Shown here piece by piece: positions 9,158 to 19,190 of a DNA stretch of 64,000 bases. The first letter of the stretch is position 1. Every line of letters begins with the position of its first letter. A program made the position numbers and the translations under genes. The notes under the pieces were generated by a model. It was not told the origin of the DNA and did not search any database. It saw only the letters and a program-made list of their open reading frames with translations. The DNA comes from Crateriforma spongiae (GTDB lineage: Bacteria > Planctomycetota > Planctomycetia > Pirellulales > Pirellulaceae), in assembly GCF_012290005.1 (NCBI RefSeq), contig NZ_JAAXMS010000008.1:124001-188000 (forward strand), given 5' to 3'.

Positions 9158-12100
9158 ATGTGCGCACAACATTGCAAAGCAGCATGGACCGTCGTTTGCT
9201 CGGCTCTATGGTTCATCGTGGCAACTCCGTCAGACGTCCGAGCGATTGAACCGACAAATCTTCGCTGCGAGTACCGAAAGGACCCGTTGGGAATCGATCA
9301 GGAATCACCAAGGCTATCGTGGATCGTTCAGTCGGATCAGCGGAACCAATCCCAGTCGGCTTATCGAATTCTGGTCGCTTCCACCAAGCAGCATTTGGTC
9401 AACGACAAGGGCGACCTTTGGGACAGCGGGAAAGTCGATTCGGATCAAACGCTGTTTGTGACTTACCAGGGCGTCCCTTTAAAGAGCCGTCAGCGGTGCT
9501 ATTGGAAAGTACGCGTATGGGACGGCGACGGACGTCCCCAAAGCTGGAGTCCCACCGCCAGTTGGTCGATGGGACTGATGAAAGAATCGGATTGGACGGC
9601 CAACTATATTAGTGTCCGTGACACGTCACCGGTTTATAGGGACACCGCCCAACTTCATTTGCCACCGGCGCAGCAATACCGCAAAGATTTCCATGCGGAG
9701 AAGCGTGTTGTCCGCGCGACCGTTTATGCGACCGCTTTGGGTATTTATGAACTGCACTTGAACGGCGAACGTGTCAGCGATGCCTTCTTTGCACCTGGTT
9801 GGACCGACTATCGGAAGCGTGCTTATTACAACACCTATGACGTGACCGACATGTTGCACGCCGGCGACAATGCCATCGGTGCATGGGTGGCCGATGGTTG
9901 GTACAGCGGATACGTCGGGTTTGGCCTGCTGACCGGCATGGGAACCGAAAAGACTGGTCGTGCGACCTACGGCAAAACGCCGTCCTTGATGGCCCAATTG
10001 GAAATCGAATACGCCGACGGGTCGCGTCAAGTGATCGCCACTGATCCGTCGTGGAAGGTCACCCAAGAAGGTCCCATACGCGAAGCCGATTTGCTGATGG
10101 GTGAATATTATGATGCCCGTTTAGAAACACCAAATTGGTCATCGCCTGGCTTCGATGACGAATCATGGCAACCAGCTGTGTTGGCCGAAGACAACGGACA
10201 CCCGGTCGCCACGTTTTATCAACGTCGCAATCCGACACGCCCGGGGCAGGGCGTGCAGAACCTTGGACAAGACCGCAACCTTGGGTTCCAGCGTCCGAAA
10301 TTGGAAGCTTTCCCAGGTGTGCCTGTGCGAATCACCGAGAAGGTCCGATCCCAGGCAATTGTTGATCGCGGTTCGGGAACATTCATCATCGATCTGGGGC
10401 AAAACTTTGCCGGGACGATTCGGTTGATGGTCAAGGGTTCATCCGGACAGAAGATTCGCATCCGATACGGCGAGATGTTGCATCCCGATGGTCGGTTGAT
10501 GACCGAAAACTTACGAAAGGCTCGAGCGACCGATTTCTATGTCTGCCGCGGAAATCCCAACGGGGAGACCTATCAACCGAGGTTCACCTTTCATGGGTTC
10601 CGCTATGTGGAGTTGTCCGATTTCCCAGGCACGCCCGATCAGGACACCGTGACTGGGCTGGTGATGCACAGCGACACCCCCATGGTCAGTTCGTTTGAAT
10701 GCAGCGACCCCATGGTGAACCAGCTGTTTAGCAATGTCCTGTGGACGCAAAGATCGAATTTCCTGGATCTGCCCACCGATTGTCCGCAACGAGACGAACG
10801 AATGGGCTGGACCGGGGATGCACAGGCCTATGTGGCAACCGCGGCATACAACGCCGACATTGGTGCGTTCTATACGAAATGGCTGCGGGAATTGATGGAA
10901 TCACAACGGCCCAGTGGTGCCTTCCCCGGATACGCTCCGTTTCCATTTCAACATGGCTGGGACTTCGGAACGGCATGGGCCGATGCCGGCGTCATTTGTC
11001 CCTGGACCATCTGGCAGTTCTACGGCGATACCCGCATCATTCATGATTGCTGGGATCCCATGACGAAGTTCATGCAGTGGCGTATGGATACTTGCGTCGA
11101 TCACCTGGGAATCAACCACGGAAATGCTTGGGGCGATTGGTTGACGCAGGGAGGAACGACACCGCTGGACTATATCGACACCATCTACCTAGCCATTTCA
11201 TCGAAAATGATGGCAGAGATGGCCACCGCCATTGGTCGTGATGCTCAGCACGATCGCTACATGAAACAGTATCTGGCCACGAAGGCTGCTTTCCAAGCGA
11301 AGTATCTCAACGATGACGGCAGCGTCAACGTTAACACCCAAACGGCTCAAGCACTGGCGCTGTATGCCGATCTGATTCCGGACAACCTTCGCGAAAAGAC
11401 CGGACAACACCTTGCCAAGATGCTTGCCGACAACGGCAACCGAATGTCAACCGGGTTCCTGGGCACGCGCCCCTTGTTACCCGTGTTGTCGTCATCCGGC
11501 CAGCACGACTTAGCGACGTTCCTATTGCAGTCCCGTGATTTCCCGTCGTGGGGCTATGAGATCGTCAATGGTGCAACCACGATTTGGGAACGGTGGGACA
11601 GCTACACCAAAGAAGATGCATTTGGTCGGCATAATGCAGCAATGAATTCCTTCTCGCATTATGCGTTCGGTGCAGTCTGTGAATGGATGTTTGCAACCCT
11701 GGCGGGCATCCAGTCCGACGGGCCCGGGTTCAAGCACATCATCATTCGTCCCGGCCCACCGTCCCCTGGAAGCAACGCGATGCGAGAACCGATCCATTGG
11801 GTCAAAGCGTCCTATGATTCGATTCGTGGTCCGATCCGCAGTGAATGGGCTTTGACCGATGGCGAGTTTCAATTGAAGGTCCGGATCCCAGCCAACACAA
11901 CCGCGACGGTTTATCTTCCGACCAGCGATTCGGACAGCATCACCGAAGGCGGCAAGCCGTTGGGCGATCGCTCGAATGTTTCTCTGATCGACAAGACACC
12001 GGACGTTGCGGTTTTATCAATTCCTTCAGGAACCTATGAATTTGCCGCGATTCCGAGCGTCTCATCCGCCGCCACACCCTTGGCCACATCCGAACCAAAA

Positions 12101-12568
12101 GACTTTTCAGTCAACCCGGATGGCATCGATTTGGCCGGTGCACGAAAGATCGCGTCGTGGGACTTCACGAACGCCCAGTCGTTCGATCAGTGGACCGAAC
12201 GCAGCAATCTGAAACTGCACCATCGGGATGGAAAAACCATTGTGGCGGCAACGGGCAACGACTCACAGATGGCGGTTCGATTGGCCGCGCCCGCCGAAGG
12301 TCAATTGGTGATTCAATTGCGGGCGATGCCCGACAACGGTGCGACCAGTCAGTTCTTCTGGGCTCGTCCCGGCCAAGGTTTTCGTGGCGATCTATCTAGC
12401 AAGCGAAAACTGTCCAAGACCGATCGTGTTCAAGACTACCTCTTCGCGATTCCCGGCGACGGTCCAGTTTCCATGATTAGGTTTGATCCCTTTGCCAATT
12501 TCGATCCCTATGCCGATGTGGCAGAAATGACGGTCCAGTCCATCACGCTTTTCCAATTGCCTGATTAG
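9158..12568 (+). CDS. Exported alpha-L-rhamnosidase, GH78 family
   Basis: A 1136-residue secreted enzyme expected to remove terminal alpha-L-rhamnose from oligosaccharides. A signal peptide covers about residues 1-30 (ends near SDVRA). Next come the N-terminal fibronectin-like domain of the family (IEPTNLRCEYRKDPLGID, ESPRLSW), the beta-sandwich Bac_rhamnosid_N block (YELHLNGERVSDAFFAPGWT) and the (alpha/alpha)6 catalytic domain with DCPQRDERMGWTGDAQAY at about residue 542, which carries acidic active-site residues. The C-terminal beta domain follows to about residue 960. The last 170 residues form an extra beta-rich region (WDFTNAQSFDQWTE onwards) that I read as a possible sugar-binding module. 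It is the fourth gene of the rhamnose locus. Confidence 0.94.
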   Translation: MCAQHCKAAWTVVCSALWFIVATPSDVRAIEPTNLRCEYRKDPLGIDQESPRLSWIVQSDQRNQSQSAYRILVASTKQHLVNDKGDLWDSGKVDSDQTLFVTYQGVPLKSRQRCYWKVRVWDGDGRPQSWSPTASWSMGLMKESDWTANYISVRDTSPVYRDTAQLHLPPAQQYRKDFHAEKRVVRATVYATALGIYELHLNGERVSDAFFAPGWTDYRKRAYYNTYDVTDMLHAGDNAIGAWVADGWYSGYVGFGLLTGMGTEKTGRATYGKTPSLMAQLEIEYADGSRQVIATDPSWKVTQEGPIREADLLMGEYYDARLETPNWSSPGFDDESWQPAVLAEDNGHPVATFYQRRNPTRPGQGVQNLGQDRNLGFQRPKLEAFPGVPVRITEKVRSQAIVDRGSGTFIIDLGQNFAGTIRLMVKGSSGQKIRIRYGEMLHPDGRLMTENLRKARATDFYVCRGNPNGETYQPRFTFHGFRYVELSDFPGTPDQDTVTGLVMHSDTPMVSSFECSDPMVNQLFSNVLWTQRSNFLDLPTDCPQRDERMGWTGDAQAYVATAAYNADIGAFYTKWLRELMESQRPSGAFPGYAPFPFQHGWDFGTAWADAGVICPWTIWQFYGDTRIIHDCWDPMTKFMQWRMDTCVDHLGINHGNAWGDWLTQGGTTPLDYIDTIYLAISSKMMAEMATAIGRDAQHDRYMKQYLATKAAFQAKYLNDDGSVNVNTQTAQALALYADLIPDNLREKTGQHLAKMLADNGNRMSTGFLGTRPLLPVLSSSGQHDLATFLLQSRDFPSWGYEIVNGATTIWERWDSYTKEDAFGRHNAAMNSFSHYAFGAVCEWMFATLAGIQSDGPGFKHIIIRPGPPSPGSNAMREPIHWVKASYDSIRGPIRSEWALTDGEFQLKVRIPANTTATVYLPTSDSDSITEGGKPLGDRSNVSLIDKTPDVAVLSIPSGTYEFAAIPSVSSAATPLATSEPKDFSVNPDGIDLAGARKIASWDFTNAQSFDQWTERSNLKLHHRDGKTIVAATGNDSQMAVRLAAPAEGQLVIQLRAMPDNGATSQFFWARPGQGFRGDLSSKRKLSKTDRVQDYLFAIPGDGPVSMIRFDPFANFDPYADVAEMTVQSITLFQLPD

Positions 12569-12698
12569 AAGTGCCGTCGGCGTGCACCAAAGCTGAAATC
12601 ACGTTCACCTTCAACACCAATGGGTCGCCGCCAAGGGTACATGCCACACACGGCACCAACCGCTTCGAAAATGCCCCCCCTCCTATGAAAGACATCAA

Positions 12699-15176
12699 AT
12701 GACAACGTTGCGATACACGACACTGATCATGGTCACGTGGCTGACGATTGCTGGTTCGGGCGCGCAAGAAGTCGACATTGCATCCATATCAAAACCCAAG
12801 GCAGACGCGTCGGGTCCCGAAGTGTTTGCCGATATGGCCGACCGTGGCTACATCCCGCTTTTCAACGGAAAGGACCTGACCGGCTGGAGAAACCCCTATC
12901 CGCACGGTGAAGCCAAGGTGGTGGACGGTGAAATCCACTTGCTGGCGGATAAGAAGTTCTTCCTGGTGACCGAACAGAAATATTCGGATTTTCGGCTCAG
13001 TGTTGAAATTCACTTGCCCGAAGGTCCCGCCAATTCAGGCGTGATGTTTCGCTGTCATGTGGACGATGAAGCCGCAAAAAAAGTCTACGGCTATCAGGCC
13101 GAATGCGACGGTTCCGATCGACGGTGGTCAGGCGGACTTTACGATGAATCTCGACGCGGCTGGGTCTGGCCGAGCACGGCCGGACGTTCCACCGATCAAT
13201 TCTTGCAACATTCCGATGAATCCAAACAATTCTTTGCGACGCCGCGCGTCCGTGATGCACTGAATCGCAATGGATGGAATCGATACGTCATCACGTGTAT
13301 GAAGGATCTGATTCGGATCGAAGTCAATGGAGTGGAAACCACTCGGTTCCGTGACACGACGGACGCCAGCGGATACATCGGGATCCAGCACCATGGTGAA
13401 AAGGGACAAACCTATCGGTTTCGCAACTTGTTTATCAAACCCTTGCCTGTGATTCCTGGTCTAGACCATGTCAAGCTGACCGAGCAAGAACCCGTCACGA
13501 TTCGACGTGTCGACGACAAAACCACCCAAATCGATTTTGGAAAAGTCGCCTTTGGAAACATTGTGATGCCGGTTCCAGCGTCCGGTCGTGGCACTGCCAA
13601 AGTGCACTTTGGCGAAAAACTGAAGGACGGTTCAATTGATCGTGAACCGCCGGGGACGGTTCGTTACGGAATGACACAGATTCGTCTCGGACAGCAACGA
13701 GGAAACTGGATTGTGCCGACCCCGGTGGATGAGCGCAATATTGAACAGGCGGGTTTGATGTACGCGAATCCACCCGCCGTACTGACACCGCCGCAATGGC
13801 GATCGGTGATGCCGTTCCGTTGGGTGGAAATCGAAGGTCTGGACGCAGATTTTCCGTACGAACTGATTCGCCGTCGCGCCGCGTATTCGGCGGCTTGGAA
13901 TGACGACGCAAGTTCATTTCAGTGTTCCAGCGACATCCTGAATCGCATTTGGGGTCTGTGCAAATACAGCATCAAAGCCACGACGTTTGCCGGCGTTTAT
14001 GTGGACGGAGATCGCGAACGGATCCCTTACGAAGGTGACGCTTACCTGAATCAATTGAGCCACTATACGACGGACGACGACGTCACCATGGCGGCACGCA
14101 CCTTCGACTGGTTGATGGAAAACGGAACTTGGCCGACCGAATGGGCGCCTCACATGGTCTTCATGGCCCATGCCCATTGGATGCACACGGGGGACACCCA
14201 GTGGCTGAAGCATCGCTACGAAGAATTGAAAACCAAGACGCTGATTCACCGCTGTGGCGATGACGGATTGGTTCGCAGCGACGAATTGGATCAAAGTCGG
14301 CACGACATCGTGGATTGGCCCAAAAACGAACGTGACGGCTTTGTGTTCACCGAGGTCAACACGGTGGTCAATGCGTTTCACATTCAAGCGCTGAAACAGA
14401 TGAGCGAGATGGCGAAAGCCGTTGGCAAGGAAGAGGAAGCACAAGCCTTTCAGGCGAGAGCAGAGATGGCCACGGCATCGCTAAATGATCAAGCCTTGAA
14501 TCAGGAGACCGGTATCTATCGTGATGGTGTCGGTACGGATCATAGCAGTCTGCATGCGAACTTCTTTCCGCTGGCTTTCGGGATTGTTCCCGAGGAAAAC
14601 CGTCAGAGTGTCACGTCATGGCTGCAGCAACGAGGAATGCAATGCAGCGTCTATGCCGCGCAGTATTTGATGGACGCTTTGTTCGCCAATGGTGGCGATC
14701 AGCACGCAATCGATCTGATGACCGCCGACGGGGACCGAAGTTGGAAACACATGATCGACAGCGGCACAACGATCAGTTGGGAAGCCTGGGACATGAAGTA
14801 CAAACCCAATCAGGATTGGAACCATGCTTGGGGCGCGGCCCCTGCGAACCTGCTGCCGCGTTACGTCTTGGGTGTTCAGCCGAACGTCCCCGGTTGGTCA
14901 AACGCTATGATTCGTCCCTGCACCAGCGGTCTGTCGTTCGCCCGTGGCAAAGTCCCCACACCGCTTGGCCCCGTCGAAGTCGACTGGACGAACGATGACG
15001 CCTTTCGCATGACAGTGGCGCTGCCACCTGAAATGACGGCGAAATTGAACCTGCCGGGCGGCAAAGACACCACGGGCGTGTTCATCGACGGATCCAAGGT
15101 CGATGCGACACGCAGCGGAGAACGATGGATCGTCGGTCAAATGATCCAGGGGACGACCACCGTCGAAGTGCGATAG
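12699..15176 (+). CDS. DUF1080 domain fused to a GH78-type rhamnosidase-like domain
   Basis: A protein of 825 residues with a signal peptide (MTTLRYTTLIMVTWLTIAG). Residues about 45-245 form a DUF1080/3-keto-disaccharide hydrolase domain (FNGKDLTGWRNP, FRLSVEIHLPEGPANSGVMF, GYIGIQHHG), a concanavalin-like fold found in many planctomycete exported proteins. The rest resembles GH78: a beta-sandwich, then the six-hairpin domain with VDGDRERIPYEGDAYLNQ near residue 436, the counterpart of the family's acidic active-site block. DUF1080 may bind or cut sugar here. The gene follows the canonical GH78 gene after 130 bases. This domain order is less usual than the stand-alone enzyme, and its exact bond specificity is unknown. 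Confidence 0.87.
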   Translation: MTTLRYTTLIMVTWLTIAGSGAQEVDIASISKPKADASGPEVFADMADRGYIPLFNGKDLTGWRNPYPHGEAKVVDGEIHLLADKKFFLVTEQKYSDFRLSVEIHLPEGPANSGVMFRCHVDDEAAKKVYGYQAECDGSDRRWSGGLYDESRRGWVWPSTAGRSTDQFLQHSDESKQFFATPRVRDALNRNGWNRYVITCMKDLIRIEVNGVETTRFRDTTDASGYIGIQHHGEKGQTYRFRNLFIKPLPVIPGLDHVKLTEQEPVTIRRVDDKTTQIDFGKVAFGNIVMPVPASGRGTAKVHFGEKLKDGSIDREPPGTVRYGMTQIRLGQQRGNWIVPTPVDERNIEQAGLMYANPPAVLTPPQWRSVMPFRWVEIEGLDADFPYELIRRRAAYSAAWNDDASSFQCSSDILNRIWGLCKYSIKATTFAGVYVDGDRERIPYEGDAYLNQLSHYTTDDDVTMAARTFDWLMENGTWPTEWAPHMVFMAHAHWMHTGDTQWLKHRYEELKTKTLIHRCGDDGLVRSDELDQSRHDIVDWPKNERDGFVFTEVNTVVNAFHIQALKQMSEMAKAVGKEEEAQAFQARAEMATASLNDQALNQETGIYRDGVGTDHSSLHANFFPLAFGIVPEENRQSVTSWLQQRGMQCSVYAAQYLMDALFANGGDQHAIDLMTADGDRSWKHMIDSGTTISWEAWDMKYKPNQDWNHAWGAAPANLLPRYVLGVQPNVPGWSNAMIRPCTSGLSFARGKVPTPLGPVEVDWTNDDAFRMTVALPPEMTAKLNLPGGKDTTGVFIDGSKVDATRSGERWIVGQMIQGTTTVEVR

Positions 15177-15351
15177 GGGCGTCGCCGATTCGATCATCTC
15201 ACCCGCGTCGGATGGCAAAAAGCAGTGATTGTCCGGGTTTGTTCGGAAATGCAACCTTGCCACCCGTCGCGATGACACGTTGAAAGATCACAGCGATTCC
15301 GTGTCGGGCTGATCGAAAACTTCTTACGAAACACCATCATCGAATGACATC

Positions 15352-16746
15352 ATGACAATGCGACTTCTGATTGCCACCGTGTGCCCGTTGGTTCTGGTGA
15401 TTGCATGGCCGGCGTTTGCTGGCGCGGATACGTCCGAACACGGTTCAACTGAATCCGAACCGCTGAATGTGTTGCTGCTGTACGCCGATGATTGGCGTCA
15501 CGACACGTTGGGCATTGCAGGAAACCCGGTAGTTCAAACACCAACGCTAGACGAACTTTCACGGGAAGGAATCCGGTTCACGCAAAACTGCGTCACGACG
15601 TCGATATGCGGTGTCAGTCGTGCGACGCTTTTTACCGGCCAATGGATGTCACGCCACGGCAATCGCTCCTTCAAACCCTGGACGACACCTTGGCAAAAGA
15701 CCTTCCCCGGATTGCTTCGTGAACATGGATATTTCGTGGGACATGTCGGCAAATGGCACAACGGAAAGATTCCCGCTGACAAATTCGACTTTAGCCGGTC
15801 GTATTTTGGAAAACACTGGGTGACGCAGCCCGACGGATCCAAGATTCATGTGACGGAAAAGAACGAGATGGACGCGTTGGAATTTTTGAAAACGCGTCCG
15901 ACTGATCAACCGTTCTGCTTGACCGTGGCATTCTTTGCGACCCACGCGGAAGATTCCAACCCAAAGCAGTTTCTGCCTCAGCCCGAAAGCATGAGCCTGT
16001 ATCGGGACGTGACCGTTCCCGTGGCACCCAACGCAACACAAGAGTCGTTCGAACGATTGCCTGACTTCGTGGGCAACGAAAAGAACGAAGGACGCAACCG
16101 ATGGCACTGGCGATTTGACACGCCCCAGAAATACCAAACGATGATGAAGAACTACTATCGTTTGGCGACCGAGGTCGATGCGACTTGCGGGCGAATCCTG
16201 GCAGAGCTTGAAAAGCAGGGGCTCGGCGACAACACACTGGTCATCTTTACCACGGATAATGGCTATTACCATGCCGAACACGGCTTGGCGGATAAGTGGT
16301 ACCCACACCAAGAAAGCATTCGTGTTCCATTGATCATTCGCGATCCGCGGATGCCCGACAGCATCCGTGGCCAAACCAATGACGCATTTACTCTGAATGT
16401 CGACCTGGCCCCGACCATCCTTTCCGCCACAGGCGTCGACGTCCCCGAAACGATGCAGGGCAGGGACGTCAGTTCTCTGTACCTTGCGGACCAAGAATCA
16501 GATTGGCGAAGCGAGTTCTTTTACGAACACCCGATGCTACGCAGCAAAGACTTCATTCCGGCATCCGAAGCACTCGTGCGTCGCGACTGGAAATATTTCT
16601 ATTGGCCCGAATTTGATCACGAACAACTGTTCGATCTACGAAGCGACCCGCGCGAAGAAAACGACTTGGCCGGCGATCCGGAGCACGCGGATACCTTGCG
16701 TGATATGCGTGATCGATTTGCCGAATTGAAAGCCGCCGCACGATAG
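15352..16746 (+). CDS. Exported sulfatase of the formylglycine type
   Basis: A 464-residue type I sulfatase with a signal peptide ([25 protein letters not shown]). The N-terminal metal site is [14 protein letters not shown]; the modification site is CGVSR (Cys86), in which cysteine is turned into formylglycine. Other family marks are [19 protein letters not shown] and a C-terminal [15 protein letters not shown] block. It acts on a sulfate ester in the periplasm or outside. It is last in the run that starts with rhaA, 175 bases after the DUF1080-GH78 gene, so I infer that it desulfates a rhamnose-containing glycan before the rhamnosidases act. A strong hairpin follows at 16780. Confidence 0.93.
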   Translation: MTMRLLIATVCPLVLVIAWPAFAGADTSEHGSTESEPLNVLLLYADDWRHDTLGIAGNPVVQTPTLDELSREGIRFTQNCVTTSICGVSRATLFTGQWMSRHGNRSFKPWTTPWQKTFPGLLREHGYFVGHVGKWHNGKIPADKFDFSRSYFGKHWVTQPDGSKIHVTEKNEMDALEFLKTRPTDQPFCLTVAFFATHAEDSNPKQFLPQPESMSLYRDVTVPVAPNATQESFERLPDFVGNEKNEGRNRWHWRFDTPQKYQTMMKNYYRLATEVDATCGRILAELEKQGLGDNTLVIFTTDNGYYHAEHGLADKWYPHQESIRVPLIIRDPRMPDSIRGQTNDAFTLNVDLAPTILSATGVDVPETMQGRDVSSLYLADQESDWRSEFFYEHPMLRSKDFIPASEALVRRDWKYFYWPEFDHEQLFDLRSDPREENDLAGDPEHADTLRDMRDRFAELKAAAR

Positions 16747-16779
16747 CACCGTTGACGACAGGAACCGAGATGCGACGAA

Positions 16780-16813
16780 AAAAGCCGCCGATCACACCTG
16801 ATCAGCGGCTTTT
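16780..16813. terminator. Bidirectional hairpin terminator between sulfatase and tRNA-Ala
   Basis: AAAAGCCGC (16780-16788) pairs with GCGGCTTTT (16805-16813), extended by GATCA/TGATC inside, with a CACC loop and one mismatch. A-run on the left and T-run on the right mean it can end transcripts from both strands: the sulfatase from the left and the tRNA from the right. Confidence 0.8.
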
Positions 16814-16824
16814 GTTCTTGAAGG

Positions 16825-16897
<73 letters not shown>

Positions 16898-17290
16898 AGG
16901 AGGACCGACGACGGCCGAAAACCGTTGCCAGAAGTGCAGGAAAGTAGCATGAAAATTTGCCGGTCGTCAAGCCCGTACATGGTGATCGACCGGCGAAAAA
17001 CGCGACCGACGCATGGCGCGGTTCTGATTCAATCCTTCGGCCAACTCGATTCCACCCGTTGTCCCGATTGATCCTGGCGGAGGAGTTGCGGGCCGCACCA
17101 CCGATCCGTCACCCGCTGGCAGACAGCCACCCCAGAACTGAGCCTCGCTGGACAGCACAGACCCTGCGTTTTGGACGTCCGAGATCCAAGCCCGTCGCAG
17201 GCTTTCCACCGGGCAAGGCGGCCTTTGGAGGGCGGTGATCGAGACGCCACGATCGACGTCAGGGCGAAATGGGACAACGGCACCTCGATC
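16898..17290. other. Intergenic region, no gene seen
   Basis: About 390 bases between the tRNA and the end of the metallopeptidase gene. Open frames here are short, arginine/proline-rich and match nothing I know. The tRNA promoter should lie just right of 16897; I cannot place its boxes with confidence. Confidence 0.5.
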
Positions 17291-19114
17291 TCATTGCGGT
17301 GAATTTCGCAGTTCCAGCGGGTTCACAGCGACCGACGGACGGGCGGCTCGGAACTGTTGCAAGACGCCGTCGCTGACCCGGGTCCGCTGAACATCGATCG
17401 ACCGTAGCGTCGCGATGGATTGTAGGATCCTGAGGACTTCGTCACCGACGCGACTGCCGGTCAACCACGCCGTCTGTAACTTTTTGTGGTTCATCAAATG
17501 ATCGGCTAAGCGGTCATCAATCTCTGTCCAACTGACGTCCAATTCCGTCAAATCAATAGCGCGACCGATCCACGGCAACGCGGCTTCGTCGACGGCTGTG
17601 TTCTCCAAATTCAACTGTAATAGCGACGTCGGGTTGGGGTCCAAGACCGAAAGATCGTCGGACGTCAAAAACACCCCCGATAGATCCAGCCACTGTAAGC
17701 CGACTTGCGGAGAAATCGATCGCAAGCCGTCGGAGGTGACTTCGCATCGCGCCAGGCACAATTGTTTCATCGCGCGATCCGTCGGATTGCGCTGTAGATG
17801 CGAATCATCGACACGCAGAAAAGATTCCAAGTCGCTTTGGCGGGGCGGCTGGACCTGGGGTTGGTTCGCCCAAGGGATTCGAATCGCATACAGTTTTGCC
17901 AAGCGATCCAAGACCCACGCAAACTGATCGTTCGGTGGGTCCATCAACCAATGCGTGTGAAGAATGGCGTGGGCGTACCACGGTGCCAAATCCGATCGCT
18001 TTTGAACCTCACGAACCGGCTGTCTCCATAACGATTCCGGATCCAAGTATTCGACGTTGGCCAGAACGCGATAACGTGCGAATTGCAACCGTGGGCTATC
18101 CCATCCGCCAAGAGTCGCCGCATGGGAGGAACCTTGAAGTGATTCGACGTATCCGGCGATCCCCTCGACCAACCAAAAATCGCCTTGCGATCCCGGCATG
18201 GTGCGTCCCAGACGGGAATCCGTCGCCTCGCGAAACAGTTGATGTGTCAATTCATGACGCCGGGTCGCCGCGTCATCGATGGGATCGACATACAGAAACG
18301 TGGTACGACGTCCGTCGGCGTAAAAACCCGTACTGTTTTCGATTCCCGGCACCGCTTTGGATAAAGCACGCTGGTAACGGGTGCGATCGGCAAAGACAAC
18401 GATCCGCATCCTTGTCGAATCTGTTAGTGTCGTCTGTGTATCGCGAATTCGTTGAACCACATCGGCGACCGTCGGTTCTGTCAGTCCGGCAAACGTCCGA
18501 GCAACCTGCGAACGCGATTCCCAAAGCGGGAAAAACAACTGTGTCCAAATCCAGAAGGTGCGTTCCAAATCGGAGGCGATCAATCGCGTGGATGCTTCGT
18601 CGGCTTGGCTGTGGATCACGAAATGTGACGATTCGTAAGTCCGATAGGTTCCTCGATCCCAGCCCAGCCACGACGGTGCTCCGCGACCACCGCGGTCACG
18701 AAGTTGCGATGGTGATGGTCGACTGATTCCCAGAAATCGTGCAATTGCCGGATCGTCTGGTTCCTGTTGAAACGCCCGGCACAATTGTTGATAGGCTTCC
18801 CATGCGTCGATCGCCCGTGGGTTCAAGCAGTGCCGAATCGAAGCGAGGTCGGTTGGTCCCACCGCACGGGGTGGATCAGCCCGCGCGACCGCATCAGCCA
18901 CTTCGGATGATCCACGGTCGGCTTCGGACCACGGATCCATGCATGTGATACGGTCGGGCCAAGACGCGGTGGCAGAATCAGCGTCGACTGATTCTTGCCC
19001 CATTGAATCGTCGACGGACAAGGCCCGGAGCATCAGAACACATGCCAGGATCATCGACGAACCGATCGGTCGCCCCAAGCGCTGGCGGGCACATGCACCG
19101 AACCTCTGAAACAT
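17291..19114 (-). CDS. Exported gluzincin-like metallopeptidase with leucine-rich repeats
   Basis: A protein of 607 residues from ATG 19114, chosen because it precedes a hydrophobic signal segment (SSMILACVLMLRALSV); the longer frame from 19300 would run through the start of the divergent sulfatase. Residues about 285-292 read RRHELTHQ, an HExxH zinc site (His287, Glu288, His291), and WLVEGIAGYVES at about 314-325 supplies the downstream glutamate (Glu317), as in M1/peptidase-MA-type gluzincins. From about residue 440 there are four to five leucine-rich repeats (LQWLDLSGVFLTSDDL, LLQLNLENTAVDEAAL, LTELDVSWTEIDD, LRSIDVQRTRVSD). A hydrolase with a binding domain is the simplest reading; the substrate is unknown. 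Confidence 0.72.
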   Translation of the reverse strand: MFQRFGACARQRLGRPIGSSMILACVLMLRALSVDDSMGQESVDADSATASWPDRITCMDPWSEADRGSSEVADAVARADPPRAVGPTDLASIRHCLNPRAIDAWEAYQQLCRAFQQEPDDPAIARFLGISRPSPSQLRDRGGRGAPSWLGWDRGTYRTYESSHFVIHSQADEASTRLIASDLERTFWIWTQLFFPLWESRSQVARTFAGLTEPTVADVVQRIRDTQTTLTDSTRMRIVVFADRTRYQRALSKAVPGIENSTGFYADGRRTTFLYVDPIDDAATRRHELTHQLFREATDSRLGRTMPGSQGDFWLVEGIAGYVESLQGSSHAATLGGWDSPRLQFARYRVLANVEYLDPESLWRQPVREVQKRSDLAPWYAHAILHTHWLMDPPNDQFAWVLDRLAKLYAIRIPWANQPQVQPPRQSDLESFLRVDDSHLQRNPTDRAMKQLCLARCEVTSDGLRSISPQVGLQWLDLSGVFLTSDDLSVLDPNPTSLLQLNLENTAVDEAALPWIGRAIDLTELDVSWTEIDDRLADHLMNHKKLQTAWLTGSRVGDEVLRILQSIATLRSIDVQRTRVSDGVLQQFRAARPSVAVNPLELRNSPQ

Positions 19115-19190
19115 GTCCGCCTTCGGCGTAGACTGTTGGGTTGTGATCCCTGACATCCTGTTCCCACTTAACGACCGAGACGAACGTCCC

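Noticed and set aside
16898-17290. Possible small ORFs between tRNA-Ala and the metallopeptidase gene
   Set aside because: Frames are arginine/proline-rich on both strands and lack ribosome sites or known motifs.
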